The notes under the pieces: model-generated | Databases searched by the model: none | Told to the model about the DNA's origin: nothing | The model's input: the letters and a program-made list of their open reading frames with translations, nothing else | In this document: one piece after another, positions 1 through 11,149 of the stretch | Numbering within the stretch: position 1 is the first letter of the stretch | Layout: the number at the start of each line of letters is the position of its first letter | Origin: Takakia lepidozioides | Taxonomy: Eukaryota > Streptophyta > Takakiopsida > Takakiales > Takakiaceae | Length of the DNA stretch: 64,000 nucleotides | Assembly: GCA_030704615.1 (NCBI GenBank) | Contig: CM060731.1 | Location: 46,748,001-46,812,000, forward strand | Direction: 5' to 3' | Translations under genes and position numbers: made by a program

Positions 1-24
1 GGACAACTCCATCTCATATCCTAG

Positions 25-490
25 GTGCAGAGTTCGCATGCGTGCCACTTCAAACAGAGGCCCTCTTCCAGCTTACAATCTTTCTTCATAGGTTACAAGC
101 CCTTCCACCCAAGGGGCTCGTGGTATCTTCGCATAGAGACTGGCAGATGGGAAAACTGCAACGGGAGGACCGCCTATGTCCAGCTTGCACAGGACGCAAC
201 CGGGAAATTGAAACTGAAGAACACTTCCCCTATTGCCCTCTATACTACGAAATCCGTGGGAGATTCCACGGGAGATTCCGCGGACCCAATCTCTTAAGTC
301 TTCCACTATGAGGATCAGAAATGCTTGGCAACTCGCCTGCACGAGGCCTTCACCCTTAGACAATCACTCGAGCAATAGTTTATTTTTGGCTTTGGATTTT
401 TGTTTCCTCTCATGTTTCTGCCATTTTGTCCCATAAGCTCTATGAGCTTTCCGTGGACGTTATACAGTACCATTTCATTTCATTTCATTT
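25..490 (+). mobile_element. 3' end of a non-LTR retrotransposon (LINE), family B, truncated
   Basis: A reading frame at about 42-310 contains a Cys/His cluster (CPAC, then H and C in EEHFPYCPLY) of the type found after the reverse transcriptase of many LINEs (zf-RVT). It is followed by a non-coding tail ending in repeated ATTTC units near 470-490. A related tail lies at 2,885-3,075. The frame breaks after about 295, so this is a relic. It sits upstream of, or in an intron of, the helicase gene whose exons start near 799. The identity as a LINE end is clear from the zinc cluster; the clade is not determined. Confidence 0.55.
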
Positions 491-798
491 CTTAATTAAT
501 TTAAGATCCTACCACAGCTTTGGCTCAGGAAGTATACAATCGGATGAACAGAGGCGCCCTATGTTTCCCCCTCTTGGGGTTTACCCTTGCACTAGTGCGA
601 ACAGTTTTCTTTGGATGAGTCCGTCTGCTGTATCTTCTTCTTGAGAAGGACAAATGAATCCAAACAACACCTTTTGCATGACACTGCACTTCTTGGATCA
701 AGACAAAAATGTTTCTCCAAAGCATCCTGAAGAATCCTTGTGTGCTCCTGCTATTGTTGAAACATTCAACCAAAATTCTTACCATACCCATTGTGCAG

Positions 799-3700
799 GG
801 AAAAATGAAGGAAGAGCAGCTGGAAAGAAAACTGAGCCAGTGCCGGAAACAGAGGCAGGATCTGGAGCACAAACTATCTCAGGCAAATCTACTGCCATTT
901 TGCTTGAATATAATGTTTGGTTGGGATGGAGCAGGCAGCAGGGAAGGGGGAAGTCTAAAGTAGGGACCAGATATGTGGCTGCCCTTGCAGTCGTTAAACC
1001 CTTGTCTTTCAGGAGGCTTATGGTAACTTTTGTTACCTGTCACTTGTCAGATCCAAAACTAAGGTTCATGGAGTCACTCGATTTTTCCAGAGTCCCACAC
1101 CACAATGGTTGGCTGTCTGGTGTCCAATTTTCGGTCTTTAAGGCCATTCCAAACTTTTTATTATATGAGTTTCCTCATATCTGGCCTGCAACACTTCAGC
1201 GTTATTTTCAAATGAGAACTTTGGAAGGAGAAAACGCTGAGGTCCTGAGGGCCTGTAAAGGGCTCAATGGTGTCTTTCACTGACACTACTTGCTGATATT
1301 ATATGGGCAGGAGTTGGCCCAGAAAAATGCACCAAAACTGAAGGATGCTCCTATCTTCACTCGCGTTGCCGTGCGAGCTCAAGGCTGCAGGGAGCCATGG
1401 TGTGATGGTGTCTTGCCTGCTCTGCTCCTTGCAGTAAGCATATTTCCTTTCTATCAGAGAAGTCACGTTCCTTGATTTAAGCAATTCGTCAGGACAGAGT
1501 AGGGGTTGAGAATATTGGCAGGGCATTTTTATATCGGCTTTCACCAGTACAAATCTGCTAAAGTGCTTTGAAGTGGTGAAATAACAAGCAAGGGATGTTG
1601 CAAAGCTGCCTCATCTAGGCATAATTTCTTTCCTATGTCCCTTGGGCCCTTTGGGCTGTCCGTGGATGCAGTCGTTCTTCCTGTCTGTCTCTTGCTAGGC
1701 ATTCATCGTGTGGTTTCAATGTACATCAAGTCAGTCGTGAGGTGCTGGGCAGGTGGTTCCAGGCCTCACAGAAACGTTTTACATGACCCTCTGTGCGGAC
1801 AACAACTTTCGTCTTGTGCCGGGTGCAGCCTCAACTATTTCTCTCTGTCCATTTCTGCCAGAGAATGCTTTACCCTTACGGGTAATTATTGAAAGATGCA
1901 AGACTTTGTTATCATCTGGTAGTATGGGTGTTACATATTGCCTATTTTGCAATGGATGCCCATGTGTAGGCAATACTGAATTTAACAGTTGGAAAGAAAA
2001 GAAACTAACTTCAGAGAGGCAGAGACAGGAAGAGAGCATGCACTCAATTTGGGCTCTGCAGTCTGTGAGACTTAAATCCTGGCCCCAGTTTTGGTGGAGC
2101 AGGAAGGGGCATATAGGATAGGAAAAGAACGCACAAATGCCTTCTGCTTTGTTTGTTTGGTTCATTGAAGCATTCCACTCGTCAATTGATCACATCCAGA
2201 GACTTGGATAAGCCTCGCAAAATTGTTGGGGATCTGATTGAGTGGGTGGCATTCTGAAACAGCGGGTGCTTTGGACCACGTCTACATGGGAGAGGAGGCG
2301 ATGCTTGATGGTACCTTCAAGAGCGCCACTGGTATTGTGCTGCAGTCACCTGCTCTGCCACCTAAGGAAAAATGGACGGCTGCTGTAAGTCGACGATTCT
2401 CATCTCCATTCTTGGTTCTGTGCACCAAGAAGTATGTGAACCTGCTCGTGGGATAACAGTGGCTTCAAACTAATTGAGCAACAATGTGAAAAGCACAATT
2501 CACCAGAAACCTCACATGGGTGGATATTACTCACTAACTAGCACCATACATATCTTGGCTATAATGTGGTTTTGTTGTTGAGCATCAAAACATATAAGAT
2601 GGTTTTTCCTTAGTCTCTGTATATTGAAGACTTGTCTTCGGTCAATTTGGGTACAGCCTGCAGGAAGCCTTGGATATGTGGCGCCAGGCAGTACTGAGAC
2701 ATCCCCCATTGTTAATGTGCTTCTTGAACACCCTGTCCAGCAACGCATTCCAGAACTAGAAAAGCAAGGTGAATTCCCGCACATCCCTCTCTTACTTTCC
2801 AATGGGCCTGGGTCATTCCATTACGAGCCAACATTTGGGGTGTTTTGGCACCTTGCTATTGATCTCCTCGAATAGTTATGCTGTATTCCATGGGCCCTCT
2901 GGGCCTCGCATGGATGTTAAGAGAAACTTACCTTATCCCTTGAGCAGTAGTTGCTTTTGGGCTGTTTTTTGGCTCTGGTTTTGTTTCCTCTCTCTTGAAT
3001 TTTCAATTTTGTTCCATCAGCTCTTTGAGCGTTGTGCAGGACGTTATAAAGTACCATTTCATTTCATTTCGTTTCAAACTCCACAGCCTCAAGGGAGCTT
3101 GATGTGTGTATCTCATCTCTTTGCACAGGGAGCAAATGTAATAGGAATGTGTTTGAAATGAAATGTATCCTTTGGTGGCTATCCACAGTTCAGCCTTTTA
3201 TGGCCAATTTATTCTTAAATTCTAGATCAGGTTTGTGGCAAGATTTGGGCTGGCACAGCGTCTTTCGACTGCTTGTTCATGTCCCATCTTTTAGTTCCCA
3301 GGCCCCTGCTTGTTGTGTGGTGACTAGTGCCATCCTATATCCTTATCAGTATCGAGATATCTCTTACAGTTAAAGGTAGCCAAGAACATTGTATTGAGAA
3401 GTGCCATTTTATGCAGAGAAAAGCTTGAGGAGAGACATAGAGGCTCTCGACCTTAAAATCACATCACTTCTTGCGAAGGAGACCTGGTCTAATGGAGGGA
3501 GCCCTAATGGTAGTTTCCTTTCTCTTCTGATATTCTAGATTTGAGTTGGCATGTTTTGTTTGCTGCATCAGCCTTCATTATACTTTTCTTCCTACTTATC
3601 TCCATCAAAAGAGTTAGATGGAGATAGAAAGTCTCTTTTGGACTGATTCTAAGACAGAAAGATTAGGAGAGAAAATCATGCTCATGTGGGTGGAGAGAAC

Positions 3701-5798
3701 CGACAGCAAAAGATCAATACAGGTGGCAGAATATAGGCAAGTGTGCTTATTGACTGTGCAGACTTGTGACCACCAACCCTGCAGCTGGTGTGGAGGGGAT
3801 GGAAAGGGGATGAGAGGTGACAAGGGTACTCACATGGATTGCCAATGGGTGCTGAAGAGTTGCTCAGTGCTTTGACTAATGATACAAGCAGGGGTATAAA
3901 TGAGACATAGTCAAGCCAAACCTGGGTACAGGAAATCCAGCACACAGTAACTGTTGCACACATTGCAGGTAAGATGAAGAGGGACACTAAAGCAGGCACA
4001 ACATGGAAAGAAGCATTGAGGCAGATTCAAGCACTAGAGAGGGCTAGAGCGGTGGCTCCGAATGAAAGTGATCATGCATACATTAGTATACGGCCTCTCG
4101 GTGTCTTGGTAAAGTACTCCTTTTGTTAATCTGATTGTTGTGGGAAGATATGGAGAGAGTCCCAAATGGTCTCGCCAGTTTTGAAATCGTGCATGTTGAT
4201 TTACTCAGCAAGTAGGCAGACATGTTTTATGTTCACTGACAGAACACCTATCATGGTGCAGATGTCCAGATTGCAGGGTGTGGAGAATGAACTTTGGGTA
4301 GCCTCATTGCTCACTTCCTCTGTTGTTAAGCCATTAACTGCCCCCGAGTTGGCAGCTATTTTCTCAGGACTGGTGTTAAATGATCGGCAGGCGAAGCTAG
4401 TGCCTAACAAGGTATTTTGCTTCTAAAGTTGATTCGGTCGCATACTTCTTTGAAGACATTGGGAAGAAATTTTAATGAGAAAATGGAAAGAAAGAGATTG
4501 GACCCATCAACAGCAGACTAAAGAAAGTAAGGGGCTAGTAGTCTCTAATCATTCAAATTGACTGCCTTAGGGAACTATGTAGTCTCTGAAAAGATCAGAG
4601 AAAATGAACTTCGTACCTCCATAAACCTATGCTAGTATACACAGTGTCAATTCCAGCACAGCCTGTTCTCCTAGATGCTATGAGAACAACTCCAATCACA
4701 CTGGTTGGGAATGGCGCCATTCCTTGCTCAAGTAGGGCCAAGAGTACTCCTTGAGCAAACAGGGAGCTAAACGGACACACTTATTGCCTATATGCAGAGT
4801 ACTGTTACAACGACATCTCTATCTCACCAATCTTACCCCATGTGCTTGCTTCTGGACAGGTGGAGCCGCTTTCCAAGGCACCCAGAAGGATCCAGGTAGC
4901 CATTGACAAGCTGGCAATTTTGAGGGATGAGGTGGCTGCCCTTCAAGGATCTGATAAAGTGCATTCCTTACCCTATGTCCCTTTCATCAACATGTTTTCT
5001 ATGCATTTTCAGGTTCTTTGGTTTTATTATTGAATCAACTACATCTAATACTAGTTACTGGAAACTAAATTGCTGTAGAGGGTTTTAGTATTATCTAGCT
5101 ATTTATTCATCACAAAAGCCCTTTCTTGCGGCCGTTAGAAATTATAGATATGATGAGCTTCTTGAAGAATTGACGTTTTATGTCCTCCATTTTGCTCATA
5201 CTTGCAGCCACCTTTGCGTCTGGATGCCAGTCTAAGTGCTACCGTGCATGCATGGGCACGGGGCACATACTGGAGTCAGTTGAGTCGCTACACCAGGTAC
5301 TTTGGCTAGTAGGTGGCAGAGACGTATTTAGAGCAATGCTTGGTGCAGCCAAGCATTTTTGCAACTCTTCAATACAGCAATAAGGCCGAGATGGATGCAC
5401 ATAGAGAGGTACTTGTTATGTTGCACTTATGTAGCCCTAGAGTCTGCTTCAAATTTGAATGGACAAAAGGACAACAGGGTGTTTTCCTGTTTGATTTAAT
5501 AGAGGGCCAATCTTGCACTGTTGGCAAGCCCGGTGAGTGCTTAGGACGTTCATGCACCTGTCAAAAAGCCATGTACAAATGGTTAGAAAGCGTGAACTAT
5601 TCACCTGGAATTCTAACTGAAAGGTTTAATGCAATGCAGTTTGAGTGAGGGTGAGTTGGTGGAGGTGTTGCAAAGAACGGTCAAACTACTTCAACTTGTT
5701 GACAAAGTCTGTAGCCAAAGTACAACAGAGTTGGCAACTTTCGGAGGGACGCCAGGTCTCCATAATATTGCAAGAAGGGCAGCTCTATTGTTGAGCAG
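799..5798 (+). CDS. ISE2: DExH-box RNA helicase, ISE2-like, C-terminal exons (5' part and last exon not resolved)
   Basis: ISE2 is a chloroplast Ski2/Mtr4-type RNA helicase that acts in plastid RNA processing and influences plasmodesmata. The ATPase domains are not in the window; only the C-terminal part is seen, in the family's order. A coiled-coil exon begins at 799. An exon at 1,753-1,881 carries FYMTLCADNNFRLVPG, matching the 'DNSW' beta segment. An exon at 3,969-4,108 has TTWKEALRQIQALERARAV. An exon at 4,262-4,411 has the hallmark ENELWVASLL...PLTAPELAAIFSGLV. Exons 4,860-4,958, 5,208-5,296 (LDASLSATVHAWARG) and 5,640-5,798 (EGELVEVLQRTVKLLQ) follow. Splice sites are GT-AG, and phases agree for 3,969 to 5,798. 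The exon end near 882, possible exons at 2.27-2.39 and 2.62-2.77 kb, and the final exon are uncertain. The match rests on remembered family sequence. Confidence 0.78.
2885..3075 (+). mobile_element. LINE family B 3' tail, second copy
   Basis: This non-coding stretch resembles 365-490: TTGTTTCCTCTC, then CAGCTCTTTGAGC, then GTACCATTTCATTTCATTTC. It lies in an intron of the ISE2-like gene. Only the tail is present, consistent with strong 5' truncation on insertion. Confidence 0.5.
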
Positions 5799-8307
5799 GT
5801 GAGTGATGTTGCTAGCAGCGGACACCATCAAGTGAACGAGATAGTTGACAATTCTTTGTTGTTTCTTTGTTGTCTTCTATGCAACTTTGTGCAACCTTTC
5901 AAACTGCAATCAAATGTGTGAGTGATGGCATGCTTAACACATTACACACTTGTTGGAGGCTGGGAAACAGATATCCTGTTAAAGACGGCCAAGTGGAGGA
6001 GTTCATGGATGCTACAAAAAGCAGTTTTGAAGCGGAAGGATTAGTTAGCAGGAGTGGGATGGAGTGTTAATACATGTACAGAGTAGACAGCTGCAAAGGG
6101 TCTTAATGCAGTAGTAGGGCAGCACTAATGCATTTGTTCTTTTGGGATTGGTTGTAAACATCTGGGGTTAGAAAGGGGTAAGAAAGGCCAGACCCTCTTG
6201 ATTGACGATGAGCCTTCAAAGGCACTGAGGAACCCAGTGAACACTGGTTTTTTCCCAAAGTCCTTTGATGGCACCGTCACGCCTATCCTGAAGGATGGTC
6301 GAAGCACCTTTTTCGAGAATCTTGTCGATGCCCTGTGGCCATTCCTCTCTGGCATGATTTCCTCACCGACTGTGGAAGGGTACTCGGAGAACTATTCCAA
6401 TTGTCCTAATGTCCAAAAGCCTATTGATAGTACTCGCTGTGATTGGAATTGGCTAGGGAGATCTGCAAATCCCTTGGGGATACCTGACCCGATGGTTTAC
6501 TTAGGTATGTTTCCCCTCATTTAATCTCCGGATACTCTCTGTTTGTAAATTTTCTATCTTTTCTCATTTTCCTTTTCCCGTCCTTCCTGATTTTGTCGAT
6601 TTATTTGTGAACAGTCCGCCCTCCCCATGTTAATGAAATTATCTGACTTAAGCTTCTGTTTCAAAGATTAAGGACACGACGGGAGGTGTCCCGTCCTTTT
6701 TGAATTTGAGGATGTTATATGTTTTGATATTACCTTCATTTGGTCATTGGTTATCGCGTTTGGAGTCTTTGAAGTAGTTGGAGAAGTGAACAGTCCTCCT
6801 ACCTAATGTTAACGAAGTTTTCTGATTTTCGTTTTTGTTTCTTGCAGTGAAGCCAAAGTCTCAGAAACTGAAATCAAGCAGGAGCAAGGAACGAAGTCGG
6901 GTGGGAAAGCAGCTTAAGTGGAGGTATATGACCCTCTCGTCCACGGAAGACTCTAGATCCGCAAAAAAAAGTTTTGATGATACCCATGTAATTCGCAGAA
7001 ATGCCAGGATAATAGATATTGTTCGGATGATACTCATCAGTCTGTTCGAAATTATCCTACGTTACAACGAGCATAGAATTTTACATTACGTTTTGGCGTT
7101 GATATCTGGAGTGACATTTGTTTTCCAGTCACGGGAGGTCTCCTCAGCTTTGAATGGGAGATTGACATCGACAATAAATGATCTTCTCAGCGCAATTTGT
7201 GTCCTACTTTCACTTTTGTCTTACTTCCCCAAAGAATAGTGTTCACTTGTGTAATGGTTTTTTGACTTGTTCAAAGTGGCGTTTGGTCTTTCAGCCATGC
7301 ACGTGTGTCTCGTTTTGTCTGCTTTACAATGCCATCTTTGACATATACTGTCACTCTTGAGGAGGGGGGGGTCTCCCATGAATTTTGGTTGGTGCATGGA
7401 TTTTACTCTTGTAAAGTAGTTTTGGTCTTTTAGATCCCGAGGCATAGGGCTGTCCGCCTTTCATGTTAGTGTACTCCTATCGTCATCACAGAGTGAGACC
7501 CCAACCCCAATATATGCAAGATTTAGGGTTTCAATTTTCTATGCACAAGGACGTACATTCCATATTGACATTTAATTGGGACATGTCACGACAGGAGATC
7601 CCCCCTACCTTCCTCGAATATGCACGGCCTTCAAGTGTTGATGTGGATCCTTGGTAATATTGTCCAGGGACTTTCTACATTGATACCTTTGACTGAGACA
7701 TTGGACGACAACAGATCACTTGTACTTGACTACAACATGAGAATTGATGCAAGTGTATGATTGCAGTTGCCAGACCTCAAGTTCAGTCAATCTATAGGCT
7801 CAGCACCCCTCATCAATACATGGGACATGCTACTGGAGCATTCCATCCCCCCAGTAGCCATGTACGTAGACAATTGTTGGACATTCATATAGAGTGAGAG
7901 GATGGCATCAATGTAGTTCTGGGTTGGTATTTCAGCTACAGACAACCGCTTCTATTTGTCTGCATGTGCCTCTGGGATGTTCAAGGAATGCACTAAGGTA
8001 CAAGATCCATTTCCACTCATCAAGAATTTGGTTGCTGTAAACACAAGGACCTCCCCCTTTCTCCAGTCTCCCTAGAGCCAATCAATGTAAGAAGGGGTCA
8101 ATGTCCACAGGTGCATATTGCCTGTGTGCAGAAGAATGTGATGCCCTGGGTTTGACAGAGATCTCCATTGCACCCTCCTCCTCTACCAACAGCCGCAGGT
8201 TACGACCATGAGAGAGAGGAGATCATATATATACACAATCTACCTGTCCCAGAAGGGGGTATTGGGTACTATTGCTCAAGAGAGACGCCTTTCTACCAAT
8301 AATTAAA
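5799..8307. other. Region between ISE2-like and PIG-V genes, no recognised gene
   Basis: The last exon and 3' UTR of the helicase should fall at the left side. The longest frame (6,835-7,239, +) would encode a basic start (KPKSQKLKSSRSKERSRVGK) followed by two hydrophobic segments. It begins next to a possible acceptor TTCTTGCAG, so it could be an exon of an unrecognised membrane protein, but nothing else supports it. 7.3-8.3 kb shows no coding signal. The 3' UTR of PIG-V probably ends in the right part. Confidence 0.35.
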
Positions 8308-9414
8308 TCATGTGAAAGGGTAGAAATTGATGAAGAACAGCGAACCAAGGCCTATGTAGCTGAAGAACACTGTCCATATGAGGCGGCCAACCTGCTGCCC
8401 ACACATGAATACCTCCATCAAATGCGCTCCATACCAGTATATGACAGGGCTCACAGACAAAAACCTTGTCGCTACCTGCAATTACATAACATCCACCAGC
8501 AGGTGAATACATGCAAAAATGATCAACATAAACCTACACAATTCGCCCCCCAACGCTCTCTCTTATAGACACATTTATTTTACAACACTAACCCACCTGC
8601 ACGAGCATGGCGAAACTCGCAACTGATGCCATAACTGCCAGCTGAATCAAAAAGCACATGGTTGCTGGTGAGAAGAATCCCCCTAGGCTGTTGCCTAAGT
8701 GCATTTCTTGTTCTTTGGACACATCAGATCCCAATTTCCTGCCTTGCCTTTGTCGAAGCTCTGCAGAACCCACACCAGTACTATCTATGTATAAGTCAAA
8801 GGAGTCCTTCATTGCGTTCAAGCTAAGTTTTCTTTGGGCACATGATTTTAATTCCATCCGGTTGGAACAAATGAGATGGTAAAACTCCTTTTAACTGCTG
8901 ACTGGAAGACCTCGATATCAAGTGGGAAGCTCAAGGAAACGTTTTTGCTGCAAGTAGGGACAAAACCAAAAGACTGCAGGAATAAGCAGGTGATAACCAG
9001 CAGCTGCAAAGGCTCCTCTTCTAAAAGCCTCAACAAATCAAACATTTCAACTGGAATGTATTTAAATTATTTACAGGTCCTTCAATGAGGTGATGTGATG
9101 TATGGCCACACAACAGCACATGCCATTGGGTGAATGTCTGGATGATATTAACATGGAAGGCCTCCGGAGAAAGCACAGACAAACCAGGCTGGTCTTCTTC
9201 TGAGCCATGGTCGAGATTCTTCACAAACTTTCGGTGCAAGGGTGGCAACAATGTGAGTTTCCGCCACTGTGCTGGAGTGCACTTGAACCCAAGGGAGAAT
9301 AGCAGCTGGTGCTGTCTCTGCGCGTATGATGTGATTGCACAGACTGCAAGAACTAGCATGGGGGATGCCAGTAAGAAATTCGGAATCTGCTTTGCTTCAA
9401 AATAACGAGGAAGC
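8308..9414 (-). CDS. PIGV: GPI mannosyltransferase 2 (PIG-V), C-terminal exons
   Basis: PIG-V adds the second mannose to the GPI anchor precursor in the ER and is a polytopic membrane enzyme. The exon starting at 9,414 reads RYFEAKQIPNFLLASPMLVL, the strongly conserved PIG-V segment, and runs to a donor near 9,100. A further exon ends at 8,597 with a hydrophobic helix and ...FAMLVQ. The last exon, 8,475-8,308, continues VATRFLSVSPVIYWYGAHLM and ends with a final membrane helix and TGA. The 8,597/8,475 junction is GT-AG and in phase 0. The N-terminal half (catalytic first luminal loop) was not found between 9.4 and 11 kb, where a SINE-like unit and a LINE lie. Either the upstream introns are long or the gene is broken. 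Confidence 0.75.
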
Positions 9415-9639
9415 CTACGTTCCTACCACAGGAGGAAGACAAGATCCAGTCACCGTTAAAATAAATCTCGCAAATTCTACCCATCTGTCTCCAACAATAT
9501 GGCAAGGTGCCACCTGGACAGATCATTATCTTCTTAAAGCAGCTGTGTACGCAAAAGACGTCTTATGAGTGCATTCTTTCCCTCGTCCCCAACAGGCAAA
9601 TGTGAGCACATCAACAGACACTCATAATATGATACCAAG

Positions 9640-9900
9640 TTTGCTAGGGCAGACACACCAGTAGTGGCTTTGCACAAATCCGTTACGGATGAGTGCCATG
9701 ATGGGCTGGGCTCGATTCCCGGTGGGTGTGCAGGCGGCGCCTGCACCTCCCTCGGAGGTTTGCCACAGCGGCGAACAATGTAATGTATGTACAATATAAG
9801 AGACCTCCCGGAATGTGTGATCAAGGCTTGTCGGCTTAGCAGGCCCTCCAGCTCTGTGCTTCGATGCGCCGGTTTCTTTTTCTTTTTTTTCTTTTTCGGG
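9640..9900 (+). mobile_element. Possible tRNA-derived SINE
   Basis: GGCTCGATTCCCGG at about 9,709 resembles a tRNA B box. It is followed by a short body with G/C-rich palindromes (GCAGGCGGCGCCTGC) and a T-rich end at 9,878-9,895. The size of roughly 250 bp fits a SINE. No A box was confirmed and no second copy was seen in the window. Confidence 0.3.
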
Positions 9901-10179
9901 AATCTCCTATCCGCCCACGCTCTGTAGACCAGTACCATAAGAGAAGAATGAATCCATCTAGTTTTAGTAGTCCAGCACAAGCACCGTAAGATTGCATTTC
10001 TGTGCAGACAGATGCATGTCATATACTCCGTGTCGCATGATTTGATAGCTAAAATTCTGACAGAATGCATGATGGATGGTCGTTCACGATCCTCAAGTAA
10101 GAGGTCCTCCCTTCAGTTGTCCTGTTTGGATGGAGGCTAAGGTTAGAATAAGTGTTGTCAGTTGGAAACTCTTGTTGGA

Positions 10180-10365
10180 GTTGATTGTCACTAGCAGATG
10201 TTTGATTCCTGCACTAGCTTGCTGCTTGAGAGTGCCTATTGCTGCTTGCAAGTGTGCGGTGGCAGCAGCTGCAGCATCTTGTATTCTCTTTAGCTCCTCC
10301 ACAACATCCCAATCCAAACTTTCGTAGTGGGCCAGTTCCTGGCTCCCCTGCAAACTCTTATCCAT
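10180..10365 (-). other. Possible exon of an unrecognised protein
   Basis: On the minus strand the frame reads DWDVVEELKRIQDAAAAATA followed by more helix-forming residues, an acidic/alanine-rich coiled-coil-like stretch, ending near a possible donor. It could be an upstream exon of PIG-V, but it does not match the part of PIG-V expected there. No partner exons were identified. Confidence 0.25.
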
Positions 10366-11149
10366 ACCAGGTTTGTGGCTCTCATTGACATAGGAAAAAA
10401 TGGACTCCTGGCTAGTCTCATCATGACGATTGCCTGCTTCTTGTGTACTTCAAATGTCCGAAACTTCTATCATTCTGGACACTTGAAATACTTGTTGATG
10501 CTTGTCTGGGCTTTACTCTCCTTGAAAACGAGTACATCAGTCTACGAATTTGTACAGTGTGGGTGGGGGTTGTACAAAATCCGGAAACAATGTGCATTAC
10601 AGATTAAAATCTTTAGTAAAAGACACCAAATTTCAAATGGAAATCCAATACAATACCTAGTTAGATCTCTGGTGCTCAGCTCCAGTAAAGTTTTGACAGA
10701 TACCAATACAGTTGCAGCGTGTTCTCTCTCAATTCTGGACTCTACCTCAACATGTGTGTGGCCTTGTCTTCCTCCTGTGTGGTTGACAATTCCTCTGCGG
10801 GTATTGGGGCTACTCATTGCAAAATACGGTTTTACTAACTACACTCCCATAATTTTAATAGCATTAACTTGTAGAGGAGCACCGCATCTCCACCAAGCTA
10901 AATACTGGCTGTCATCGTAGGCCTTGTGAGGGGTTTTTTTTTTTTCCTTTTTTTAATTTCTTCCCAGAAAAAAAGAGAAAAGAGGAACGGATTAGTGTTG
11001 GGCAGATATAATCTGATTTTCTGTCATATCCTCAGGTTCCGGTTTTTCCAAGCTTTCGAAAACTAAGAACTTCCAGACTCCAGTTCCAAATACTGGCAAT
11101 ATCTATATCCTACGGTTCTGAAATATTGGGCCACAATTTGACGCTGCAG

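Noticed and set aside
9534-10070. 178-codon minus-strand frame
   Set aside because: It crosses the SINE-like unit and encodes a poly-Lys run from a T tract. Composition is not protein-like.
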